From positions 1-64,000 of the forward strand of contig JANQBS010000027.1 in NCBI GenBank assembly GCA_033085395.1: a stretch of 64,000 nt of DNA, written 5' to 3'. The notes beneath the pieces are model-generated. The model saw nothing but the letters and a program-made list of their open reading frames with translations. It had not been told where the DNA came from and ran no database searches. The DNA is from Xanthoparmelia taractica (lineage: Eukaryota > Ascomycota > Lecanoromycetes > Lecanorales > Parmeliaceae). Positions 22,191 to 33,700 of the stretch are shown here, one piece after another (positions within the stretch are counted from its first letter, which is position 1; each line of letters starts with the position of its first letter). Position numbers and translations under genes: made by a program.

Positions 22191-22498
22191 CCGGTAGAGG
22201 AGGGTACATGGCGGCCAATTGCTTTTATATTGTTACTAGATACCCCCATCCGCGACCACGTATTTTTAGAGCATACAATGCACAATCATTATTACCGATG
22301 TTAAAAAAACCTTCCTACAGCTATCTTGCCGCGAATTGGGTTCCAATTTTTCGTAGCAGCAAAGCATCTTATTTGTTTGGTAATATGTAGATGTGTCCGA
22401 GACAGCACTTCGGCTCAACAACCACATCCCCATTTCAACCCGCCTCTGGTTTCTCCATGCGGCACAAACAACTGGTCGAATAATCCCTCCCCCTCACA
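22191..22498. other. Short intergenic interval before cap1
   Basis: Nothing recognised beyond the 5' leader of the following gene. Confidence 0.5.
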
Positions 22499-23798
22499 AT
22501 GACCTCAAATAACGTCTCAGCCGTCTCCGCGTTCATCGAAGGTGCCCCCCCCGGAGAGGTACGCCCTCCAACCCAAACCCTACATCGACAAGCCTCTGTC
22601 TAACACATCTCCTCCTCAGCTAGCAGACGTAGTAAACGGTACCCCCCCCCCCCCCTCCCCCCCATCTTGACCCTAGCGTATATCCGAACGTCGAATTTCA
22701 TTCCAAATCCTCATGGGAGTATAGATATCAAATCCCTAACCGAAGACGACCCGACGCTCGTCGAGAAGGCGCGCCCGGCGTTCAGAAAGTACAATGAGGA
22801 GCAATTGACTACTGTCAAGCTGCCGGGCAGTGGGAAGAATGTCAGATAATCCTGCAATTTTAATTATTATGTTTGAGAGAGAGGGGGGGGAGGGAGAGAG
22901 CAGAGCAGAGCTGAGTACAGCAGAGTAGGGTCTGACTTGTGGGCGAAACCGCAGGTCCTGATCAGCTCCTACAATTCGCTAGACGACGGGCGATATTTTG
23001 ATGTCGAGAGCCGGTGCTCGTTTGCATTCGATCACATAACGCAGGTACGTGCGCTTGTGCCTTACATTATATATATGGGAGCGAAGTTTGAGAGGGAGGG
23101 AGAGAGGGAGAGAGAAAGGCTGACGAGAAGGGCAGAAAGCGTCAGATGTACAATCGTATACTCTCGAGTCGGAACATATGGATCTGATGTACGTTTTACG
23201 CCCATGCCCCCCCCCCCCCCCTCAAGCATATCTACAACCAAACATACTAACCCCCGCCTGCACCATCCCCAGAACCTCCCTCACCAAAACCCTCACGACC
23301 CACGCCCGCGAACACTACCCCTCATCCTCCACTTACGCCGTCATCCCCACCACCACCACCACCACCAGCGCCCCCTCCTCCTCCTCCACCCTCGCGATCC
23401 TCCTAGTCTCAAACAAATACTCCCCCTCCAATTTCTGGAACGGCCGCCTACGCACCACATACCTCTACGACGTGCCCAGCAGCACACTAACGGGCACGCT
23501 GCAATGCGACGTGCACTACTACGAAGACGGCAACGTGCGCCTGCAGAGCAAAAAGACGCTCCCTCCTACCCCGATAGCCGCGTCGTCGTCGTCGTCATCG
23601 GCAGCAGGCGAGATCATGAGGACGGTTGCGCGGGTGGAAAAGGGGTGGCAGGAGGAGATGAATAGGGGGTTTAGCCGGTTGAGCGAGGGGGAGTTCAAGG
23701 GGCTTAGGAGGCAGTTGCCTGTTACGAGGCAGAAGGTGGAGTGGGAGAAGGTGACGAGTTATCGGGCGGGCAAGGAGATTGGGGGTGGGAGACGGTAG
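22499..23798 (+). CDS. cap1: F-actin-capping protein alpha subunit
   Basis: The alpha subunit of the CapZ heterodimer, which binds the barbed ends of actin filaments at cortical patches. Six exons: 22499-22558, 22620-22638 (a 19-nt micro-exon), 22725-22840, 22955-23044, 23136-23188 and 23273-23798, total 287 residues, close to the family length. Conserved pieces are AFIEGAPPGE/LADVVN/DIKSL, YNEEQLTTVKLPG, GRYFDVESRCSFAFDHITQ, KTLTTHAREHYP, SNKYSPSNFWNGRLRTTYLY and GTLQCDVHYYEDGNVRL. Intron 3 uses a weak GTCAGA donor, and several introns contain poly-C or GA-rich simple sequence. Exon 6 carries a non-conserved threonine/serine-rich insertion (TTTTTTSAPSSSS) and a short AASSSSSSAA run. Every join preserves frame. 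Confidence 0.9.
22643..22663 (+). repeat. Poly-C tract in cap1 intron 2
   Basis: A C-rich homopolymer run interrupted by one T, immediately after the splice donor. A second poly-C run lies near 23205-23222 in intron 5. Such tracts are unstable and error-prone in sequencing. Confidence 0.85.
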
Positions 23799-24002
23799 GG
23801 TATTCTATTATTTTATTTGATTGAATGGGCTCAAAAATTGGTCCATATCGGTCATGAGACGCTTGAACGCTACCAAAAATGGGGTGGCTCTGTGGCACAA
23901 AACGCCAGTCCGATGCAAATTCTCTTTTCAAGAGAGTTCCCAAGGTCCCCTTCCAAAGCCTTCGGACCCTCCGTGGTGATTCAGTCCGACCGATATCGAC
24001 CA

Positions 24003-27000
24003 TCATCGTGCAACAGCCCTCCCGTAGAACACCAAATACGCCTGCTCATTCTGAAGCCTGTGATCTGGCTTCAGCTTATTGGGATCGAAGTCGGTAACCC
24101 TTTCATCGTCGAATTTGCGCCAAATATTACCTCTCGCGGCGTCTCTGACGAGCGATATATAATGACCACCGTTCCCCGAAGTGCCCAAATGCCTCATGAC
24201 AGCGTAAGCATCGTAAAGGTAAGGTGGCGTTGTTGCCGCGTCTCCAACGGGCTCATCCATCCTTGGGTGATCATGAACGTCTTTAGAAGCTCGGGGAATC
24301 ATGTAGGGTTCCATATTCAGGCCGAACAGTGGAAAGCCGATGGGCGTATGTACTTTCTTTGCACTTTGACCCTTTTGCATCTCGAATCGCTTAAAATGCA
24401 TTACAAGGACTTGCGGGGCTCTCGTAATGGTAATCTGCTTCGTCGCCTCCCTCTCACACTTGCAATGTGGGCACTTCCACACTTCGTCCCCGCTGAGCCT
24501 CTCTTCTTGGCAGTAGCTGCGTAGGCAATCGTGAATGTCCCATGGTCTTTTGCCGGAAGACCGTGGGATCTCAACACTTATGCTGTAGAAGGCCTCATAA
24601 GTAGTGGAGGTGTTCTGACAAGTCGTGCAACGAAGCCGCGAAGCGTGTTGGCCGGCGAAGAGGTCGGAGATCCATGATTTTTCGCGGTGTGTGTAGCGAT
24701 TCCATTCTATTCTCGAGACTGTCTGGATAGGCATACGCTCGCGCTCCATCTCCTCTCTCGAAGTAAGGGGTCGCAAGGGAGTACGGTTCCAATTCTCATT
24801 GAGATCTTCGTGCAAGCAGTCAACTAGGAAATCAAAAAACTCTTTGGCGTCCTGTTGGCGGTCCACACCCCATTCCTTGTTGAGTCGAGCACAGAAACTA
24901 CGCAAGGAGCTTGGACGAATAGCTTGTACGTCGTCTTTCCAGAGACTACGAATGAGATTGGCATAGATGCCGGGCATGATACCGTTGGAGCCTTTCCAGT
25001 TCTTCTGTGTTTGGTCCTTCCATTTGTTGTCTAAGAAATAGTGCGACAACGGTATGGTTGCAAGAAGGCACTGAATTGTGGCATTCATATAGCAGGTCAC
25101 GCTGAAATTTACGAGGCCTGTTCTTGGAAGTTTAAGGTAGTGTGAGATGGATCTCGACGTGTATAGCGGATGTTGTGTGGATGATGACTGTCGCGAAGTG
25201 GGAGAAAATTGTGTCGAATCTCGTTCTGACACACCACTATAGCTGGGACGTGGAACTGCAGGAGGTGGTCGTGACGGTACACTGGGTAATGATCGCGGTG
25301 GAGGTGGCAGCATTGGCTGTCGTGATGGTGGTGGCGGTGGAGGCATTGAGACCATCATTGACTGCTGCACTGGTGGAGCTTCGGGGAACCTCCTTAGAAA
25401 ATCCTCGTAGGTATGAACGAACGGTGACATGGGCTCATCGCTATTCGAATCTGTGTCTCCATCGCTTTGAGCGTGTCGGTAGTCCGCTGGGTCTACCTCC
25501 TCTCTCGATGCTGTCTCAAGCCACGACTTCTCTTCGTCGGGGTTGAGGGGCTTCTGCTCCCTGAGTCTGCGCTTTCGCACCTCTAAACTCGAATTTGCAC
25601 TCGCCATGGGGACGCGCCCAATTGGCCTTCCTGGTTTTCTTGACACCGTACGACATCCAACCAAAGCAGCAGTATTCGAAGTGACCAGAGCTTGAGGGCC
25701 CACAAGCTCAGCCCAGGCGACAAGACCCCCTTTCAGCATAACGGGCGGTCTGCGCAGTGGCTTGTATGCATTAAATTCGTACAGTGTATCATGAAGAGCT
25801 CTCAATGCATCAGCCTGGGTCCCAGTGGGCGGGCCAGTAAGGAATCCAGTCGAGGAGGTCTTCCGATCATAGTAGACAACCAGATCAAACTCGTCCCTCC
25901 GCTCAAAAAGAGAGAGCTCAACTTCGGGCGATACCACTAGTCGTTCTTCCAGCTCCTCAGCTGAAAGCCCTGCTTTCAGACCCAAAGGCTCGATGCACAT
26001 GATTGATTTAGCAAAAACATGGCCTTGGTCATATTCTTCACGACTGCGAGCATCAATCAAGAGGACACTGGAAGTCTGGAGACGCTCATAAAGTTCGGGT
26101 GCTGAGATTGATGTTCTATGACGCGTCTCTGCAGATAGAGACTGCGCAAGTGGGACCTCCTCAAAGCTTGCACTTGATCTCGTAGATTGAGAATAACTAA
26201 CTGCTGACGACAATTGCCCAGAAGAACGGTTGACAGATTGCGGAGAATGTGAGTCCGTTCTGATCATGCTCCGCTTCCGATTGGGGGTGGGGATGTTGGT
26301 CATGTCAACACTTTTGGAAGGGTTGTAGGCAGGACTCGGTGCTCTCGGTAATTGTGTCTCCGTTACGAGGTTTAAAGGTATCTTTGGAGGCGGTGGAGGA
26401 AATCTTGGAGGCGGAGGATAATCTGGTGGCTGCATATCACGCGGCCCAGATGGCTTTCCAGGTGAAGGTGGGCCTCGAGACTGCGAGGGGATATGGGGAA
26501 GCGAAGATGAATCCTCAGAAGATGAGGGTGTATACTCCGTAGGAGAAGGGATCTCGACGAGGCCGTTGTGTAATATGTCGCGCTGTTCTTCTGCAGGCCT
26601 TGCTGGCACCTTCTTTCGTTGCACTCTAAGTTGGGAAAAGCGCTCGGCAAGAGCATCGTTGTAAGTTGGACGAGGAGAAGTTCCGCGAGAACTTGATCCG
26701 GCTTGAAGTCCCAGCGGTTTCGGATGCACGACTGGTCGGTCCCTTGGCGGTGTCGATGCAGCTTGTGATTGGGTTTGAGACGGCCTGGAGATTTGAGGTG
26801 TCGTTTGGGAAGACGGTAAGAAAAGCTCGTCCGTCGCTCTACTGCTTGTACTTGAGGTATCCGGCATTGAGAGAGGCCGTTGGTGACCATTGGAGAGCTG
26901 GTTCACCTCCGAGTAAGTTGACGAGCGACGCGACGACGAATATTGGTCTGACGGTCGGACACCGCTATTAGTGTTGTCTTCGACGATTACATTATAGATT

Positions 27001-27628
27001 TGCTTCATCATTTCGTGCTGCGCCGCGTTTCGCTGCAAGCACTGTCAGCGTTTCGCTCTTAAATCCCTTGAGAGCCACTTCGCTTTTGGAGAAATGCATG
27101 ACCAGAGAGTTCTGTCACTGACCTTGCGCAAGGATTTGTATATCTGTTGCCAATCTCCTCCGCCACTGTTCACAGCGGGATAATCTTTGTGCTTTGGTAT
27201 GACGTTGAGTAGCAGTTCTGAGCTGACAAGGTATTCGACATATGCCCTATCAGGTCGCTTGAAGCTAACATCCGTCTCGACCTGGCCTGTGGACTGCTGC
27301 GCAAGGTTCAATAGGGAACGAATCTAATTCATGTAAGCTGAGTCTCGGAGCTGGCGTAAATGCTCCGAAATAGCAGTCTGTCGTTTTAGGGTTGACGTAC
27401 TGGCAGGCGAGGGTCAATGTTCCTCCAAGAAGCGTTCGCCTTCCCCTGTAGATCCTTGATGTGGGGAAACCGGGCATTCATGGAGCCGGTAACGTTCATG
27501 GTGGAGTTAGTCCGTTTATCATCAGTCCAGCTTGGTGAAGTTGGATAGACAGCGCTTTGTCGATTCGACGGCAGATGAGCATTGAACTGTGGAAAGACAC
27601 GACCATTGGGAGGCTCTCTAATCGTCAT
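24003..27628 (-). CDS. doa4: Ubiquitin carboxyl-terminal hydrolase with rhodanese domain (Doa4/Ubp4 type)
   Basis: A deubiquitinase that recovers ubiquitin from cargo at the late endosome after ESCRT-III recruitment. Exons 27628-27401, 27323-27123 and 27032-24003 give 1152 residues. Order of features: an N-terminal helical domain (FPHIKDLQ, RPDRAYVEYLVSSELLLNVI; USP8-dimerisation-like), a long disordered Pro/Ser stretch, a rhodanese domain from about residue 450 (SSVLLIDARSREEYDQGHV), a proline-rich linker, then the USP domain. Its Cys box is GLVNFSVTCYMNATIQCL (catalytic Cys near 790, oxyanion Asn five residues before). It has a CxxC...CxxC zinc finger (CTTC, CPHC) and the His box GNGGHYISLV with FDDERV. 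The rhodanese plus USP arrangement is diagnostic of Doa4. An in-frame ATG at 27481 (MNARFPHI) is an alternative start closer to homologues. Intron 2 has a GTCAGT donor. Confidence 0.9.
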
Positions 27629-28184
27629 AATGGATGATGAATGACCTTTCCGTATTCAAGAGTACCGAAGGTCCAGAGATCTGAGGCTTGTATCCATAGC
27701 GCTCCTTGCAGATGAACGCGGATAGTCGTTGTCAGCGAGAGGCAATGTGTTGAAGGAGGAAAGTCGGCCTGCTTCATGGACGTCACTGCCAGTGGAACAT
27801 TGGGAGTCGAGAGCACTGTAGTTTGTTCCTAAGGTGATGCTTATAGAAAGGCGTAATACCTTATAGAGAGTGATAGGCATCAAAATGAGAGTTGCATTGT
27901 ATTGATTGGCGACCTTTGACTCGTCCCCACGAGGCACCCAGATTCCCTCGAATTTGCCCGCAGCGGGCGCTAAAATTTGCCCCGAAAGGGCTCGTCATGC
28001 CAAGACTATGTGAGGCTCAAGTTACCTTAAACCTACCGAGAATCAAAGACAGCTGGACTGCACCTTCAACATCAGGCATCATCTTTCTAATTCTCGTTAC
28101 ACAAGCTTGCTAGGAATACAAAACTACAAGTATCTCTTCAGGGCCACCGGAACTTCCTTATATTTCGAAATATCCCTCCGCACC
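27629..28184. promoter_or_regulatory. Divergent promoter region shared by doa4 and vps27
   Basis: A 556-bp interval separates the head-to-head start codons of two multivesicular-body genes. Short frames in it lack any conserved content. Shared regulation is plausible but not shown. Confidence 0.5.
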
Positions 28185-30470
28185 ATGGCGAGCTGGTTTG
28201 CATCCAACTCCGCCCTTGATGAACAGATCGAAAAGGCAACATCGTCCAGTTTGGAGGATATTGCGCTCAACTTAGAGGTCTCTGACATCATTCGGTCCAA
28301 AAGTGTCCAGCCAAAGGAGGCTATGAGATCACTGAAGCGGCGGATAGGACACAAGAATCCGAATATCCAATTAGCGACTTTGAAGGTAGCCTATCAGCAC
28401 ACCCTTGTATATGGGCCGCAGTGATGGTTTACTGATGCACGGAGCAGCTCACAGATACCTGTGTCAAAAACGGGGGGTCGCACTTCCTGGCCGAAATCGC
28501 CTCGAGAGAGTTCATGGATAATCTGACCTCCTTGTTGAAAGCATATGGTAGTGCGGCGCCGAACGACGACGTGAAAGCCAAGATTCTAGAGCTTGTACAG
28601 GTCTGGGCGAGCGGCACAGAGGGTCGGAGCGACGCATCGTATATTGGAGAAACATACAGAACACTTCAAAGGGAAGGTTTTCGGTTTCCTCCAAAGGTCG
28701 AGATGTCCAGCAGTATGCTCGACAGCATTTCTGTAAGTGATGTTGTGCTATGAGTTACAGCGAGAGGCTGATGTGCGCAACAGCCACCTGAGTGGGTAGA
28801 CTCAGACGTTTGCATGCGGTGCCGAACAGCCTTCAGCTTCATAAATCGAAGGCATCATTGTCGGAACTGTGGGAATGCGTTCGACGCTCAATGCTCTACC
28901 AAAACGATAGCATTACCGCATCTGGGAATCCTACAAGCTGTGAGGGTCGACGACGGATGCTACGCCAAATTGACAGACAAGTCTCGCAGTGGACATCCTC
29001 CAGAGAGGTCTCTTGCTAAAGGGAATGCCAGCATAATAAGACACCGTAGTCCAATGCAGCCCCGTGATGCCCGAGTCGATGAGGGATTTGATGAGGATTT
29101 GAAGAGGGCGTTACAAATGAGCCTTGAGGAAGTCAAAGGGCATTCTGGAGCTGGTTACGTCCCGCAATCGCAATTACAAGGACAACGAAGGTCTTCAACA
29201 ACCGATGCGCCGTCAAAAACTGCCAAGCCTCCAGAGGAGGAAGAAGACCCTGATTTGAAAGCCGCAATTGCCGCTTCGATCAAAGAGATGGAGGAGCAGA
29301 AGAAAAAGCACGCTGCGAATTTGAAGAAGCAAGCCTCCAGTAACAAGGCAGTTCCAACTACCGACGTGGCAATGCCAAACAACAAATATGAGTTGACTCC
29401 TGTTGAAGCCGAAAATATCAATCTTTTTTCCACCCTGGTCGATCGGTTACAGCATCAGCCTCCTGGCACGGTCTTGAGAGAGCCCCAAATACAGGAGCTG
29501 TACGAAAGCATCGGAGCTTTGAGACCGAAGCTCGCGAGATCGTATGGCGAGACCATGAGCAAACATGGTGAGTGCCGGCATCTGCATCGGGTAATCCTCG
29601 CTAACGTCATCAGATACTCTTCTTGATCTACACTCCAAGCTAGCCACTGTTGTTCGGTACTATGACCGGATGTTGGAAGATCGTCTCTCAAACACTTACA
29701 GCCAGCATAATCTAGGAGGCTATGGGGGTAGATCCCAAGCAGCACAACCTATGTACCCTACGATACCTACAGAAGCGCCAACTGGCCAGGGTGGAGCAGA
29801 AAGCTACTATAACATGAATGGCCCACCACCACAGATCGATACATATGCACCTCCGCAATCGCAATATGGCATTTATCCTTCCCATCAGTCGCAATATACT
29901 CAACGTGACAGGGCACCTTCGACTACATCTACTTACGATCAACGCCTGCAGCACGGCTCCCAAGCACCTCAACGAGCGTCCAGCCTTCAAAGCTATCCAC
30001 GCTCACCGAATCAAATGCAGGAGCCATCCTACTACTCTCCCAGTCAACCTCAAAATCACCAGCAATACCAACCGTCGCCCATGGAACCGCCTCCTCAAAC
30101 GCCTGTAATGGAAGATCGAGCCGCAGCATATTACAACCAGAGCAAGCCGCAAATCTCACCCCCTCAAACGTATCCGCAACAGCAAGTAAATCACAACAAC
30201 TACGCCTCGGCACCATCTCCAGAACAGAGCCACCCAATCTTGCCCCAACAACAGCAAACCTATCCACCTCCACAGCATGCTCTTCCACAGGTGCAGCACC
30301 AGCAACAACCCCCGTATTGGCAACAACAGCAGAATCCCGCCTTGCAGCCACCGCAAAGCTACAACGCATCTTACCCATCCATGAATGCATACACGCAAGA
30401 TTCTTTCCCTACAGCTCCGAGCCATCAGCCGCAACCAAAGCAAGTGGAGGAACAATTGATAGAACTTTGA
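28185..30470 (+). CDS. vps27: ESCRT-0 subunit Vps27/Hse1-complex component
   Basis: The endosomal ubiquitin-cargo receptor that starts multivesicular-body sorting. Exons 28185-28385, 28448-28732, 28784-29567 and 29614-30470 give 708 residues. VHS domain in exons 1-2 (residues 1-150; CVKNGGSHFLAEIASREFM). FYVE domain from residue 163 (DVCMRCRTAFSFINRRHHC, RHHCRNCG). Two ubiquitin-interacting motifs (DEDLKRALQMSLEEV and DPDLKAAIAASIKEME). A GAT-like helical region after PVEAENINLFSTLVDRL. A Gln/Pro/Tyr-rich tail ends in LIEL, a clathrin-box-like motif. In the FYVE finger two expected zinc-ligand cysteines read aspartate (FDAQCS and RVDDGCY). The start is the ATG at 28185; an upstream in-frame ATG at 28107 would add a non-conserved leader. 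Confidence 0.93.
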
Positions 30471-30784
30471 CCCTGTCATATCCTGCATAATTTGGTGTCT
30501 ATGAACATTTTTGGCCAATGCAAAATGTACGATAGTGCTGCAACAAGTGAGTACGCAGGGTAGCTCTTGGTATCTCAATGGATGGGTAGTAGAGCGATAG
30601 AACTAGGCACATGATTGCACCGCGTCCGTATACTTCACGCAATGCCACTTTTTTTAATATCTGGGAATCTCTATTCTATCGGGTATCACTTCTCAAAGAG
30701 AGTAGACGCCACCAGAACCCAGAAGTTGCATCCTTTAAACTTAAGATGATGTCCGTCCCGTGACATTATCACTTTAAGAGGACC
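30471..30784. other. Convergent intergenic interval, vps27/dop1
   Basis: 3' regions of two converging genes. No other signal seen. Confidence 0.5.
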
Positions 30785-33700
30785 CTAGACCAGCGTCTTT
30801 TCATCAAAGAGGTCATGTAGCAGCTCATCGCAGCACGCCTGACGGTCCGGCGCCTCCATCCGATAAGTGCTTTCAAAAGCATTAATAGACAACTGGCGCA
30901 GAAACGGACGAAGGACCCGATCGACCATGCTTTCCATGGGTGTATCGCCCACAACCGCGCTCGTAAGCAACGGCTTGCGCAGCCCCTGTTGTTGCGCGCC
31001 GATGAGAGGGTTGATGCCACTATGGGGAGCGCCTGCACGAGAATCCAGCGTTTCTGCCAACCCGTCGACGAGGGCAACGGGACGCCAGTCTGAGGGTCTA
31101 TATACGGCGTCTATGGTGTCCGTGACGAAGAGCCATTCGCGCAGTTGGAAGTCGTCTGGTGCTATTGTCAAGAGGGTATCCAAGAGCTTTGCGGCCTGTA
31201 GCACGCATGATGCGTTGTACGTGTCGTGGGTCTCCGTGGGGTACAAGGATGAGAGCGCGTCATACAACTCAGCGTTGATGATGGGCCAGAACGATGCCAA
31301 GTGTACGGGCGAAACCTTTAGGATGAGTGCTCGAAGAACCATGTAGACCTCAGATCGCGTGATCGATGAGGGCGAAGAAGCGGCCGTGGCCGTCATCAAA
31401 TCAACAATCTTCTCCTGGAGGCCGCCTAGGTTGACGACGAACATATCGTTATCGGCGGATAGCATCAACGTGGCCATCCTGCGAAGGTTGAGCTGCATCT
31501 TCCGGTCTGCTTCTAGTCTGGCCGAAGACGCTCCAACACCGAACATGATGCCCGCCGACGTCGGAGATGAGAGACGAGACAGTAATTCTGGCATTCGGTC
31601 CTTGTCTAGGAGCGCCCACTGTCGCAGTATTGGCATCCAACCGTTCCAGACAAGATCCAAAGAGTCTGTGTGGAAAAACCTTGGGTCATTGAATGCTTCC
31701 GCAACATCTTTTCTCCAAGTTCTCGATGCTTCAGGAATTCGCGACATTGTCTTCATTATTTCAAGAAGGCTTCCTGTGATGTTTCGCGGGAATGTCTTCC
31801 ATCGGAAAGTCGGCATAAGTACCTGCGTGGATATCGTCGTTGTAGCTGCACTTATCCGGTCTGCGTCAACCAGGATTCTCGAAATGTTGGGCAATATCGA
31901 AGCGATGATGGCGACAATGTCGTCTGGATTATCAAGTCTTCGGAGCTCGGGGAGATCCGGGGGGTGGTGGTGACCTTTGTCTACATTCGTGGACATAGGT
32001 ACATCTTGGGAAAGTGCCAGCGGCTTGATTGTGAAAGTAGCAGCAAGCAGGCGAACGAAGAGATCCTATGTTGTACATCAGCGATATTCCTTGAGACATG
32101 TCGTCGCACGATGACTTACTCCAATGTCTCTTCGCATTTTGCGCTGCTCTCCAAAGTTGGTATTGTTAATTTTTTGACCCAATATTGCGGTGAAATCTAG
32201 TAAAATTGGCAAGGTCTGTCTCTGAGGTAGCGGGTTGCCAAGAACATCTCTTAAGAAGGTCATACAATCAGTCCATATCTCATCCAGGGCGTCGTCTTCC
32301 ATCGACCTTGTGTATGCAACAAGAAATACAGCCAGGTTGATATCGGACAGCTCAGAGGTCAAGGTGGACTTTCGTCTTGGATCTAGAACGTTCGGGTTGG
32401 TCCGACTATACATGGCGTTGAATAGAGCTGGGATCGCGTTCTTTGGTCTTGATGCCTCCAGCGCATGCAGCAGATTGAAGACAGCGCTAGCTTGCGCCGT
32501 ATGGCCTTCTGATTCTGCCTTATGCCAGAATTCCACAAGTGTCTCCAGGCATTCCAAAGCCTCTGCTGCGAATAGATGTTCCAAAATCCGGCGAGAGCGA
32601 TTTCTTAAACGTATGGACATGTAGCCGAACGATGCGGAAATTGCAGCGTTCCATGGCGAGGTTCCTAATCCACCGTCTCCCCAGGACCACATGTTGAAGG
32701 AAACCCTCACTGCATCCTTGAAGCAGAGCAAGACAGTCAGACGGTTGTTAGCCGTGGTTGGCCTAAACTTCTGTGCCTCGGAAGCAAACACTCCGGAAAC
32801 CATAGTGCCAAAGAAGCCTTGTACTTGCTCTGGACTCTTGATAGCCACTGAGTGCCCCTCATCCTGAACTAGTTGATCATGGCCTCTTGCAAGCACTTGT
32901 TCGAGGCCATTGAGAAGAGCATTGAGAACAGTGATCGGCTCACCAGCACCGTGCGGGCTACAAGGTTTGCCAGCAAATACAGCCTGCAAGTCTTGAAACA
33001 CCGATTCGATGCTTCTACTGAAAGTGTCGACAAGGGGCATGAGAACCTGGAATGCATTACTGCTGTAAAATGGTAAGCAATTATCTAAGAATTTTATCCA
33101 CTGCTCGAGGACCGGATGATTGTTAGGCGAGCTGATGCCATATGTCAAGCAGTCCAGTAGAGCTGAGGTCTGTATTGACGGTTCCACATTTATGTTATCT
33201 TTTTCGCTTTTCTCTGTAGAGACAGATAATTGAGAAGCGCTGCGGAGAGTATCACGGGACCTAGGTCTGCCATGAGGAGTGGGAAGGACGTCATTTCTGG
33301 TCACTCGTGCTCTTAGGATGATTAAGATGACATCCATCAATGGCAATTGAAGCATGTGGTCTGATTGCTCAACGGACCACGATAGCACTCCAATCAGAGG
33401 ATCCTCTAGATTTTTCGCCACTAGCGTTGTCGAAGAATGACCAAGTAACAGTTGTTTCAAAAGAGACGCCGAGGTTTGACGTAGAATTGAACCCCTTTGG
33501 CGGACATTCTCGATTTGCTCCTCATGGTGGTTTTCCAGTATTCTCATACAAACTTGGGTCAAATAGGACTGAACAGTCATGGGCGGTTCCTCAACAGCTA
33601 CCACAACTTTGACCGATCCGGAAATTCCTGCCTCTTCAAGGCGCTTGTCTTTCTTTAGCTTCTCGGCACCCAGCTGTCCAGCAAGTGATGTACTCGTGTT

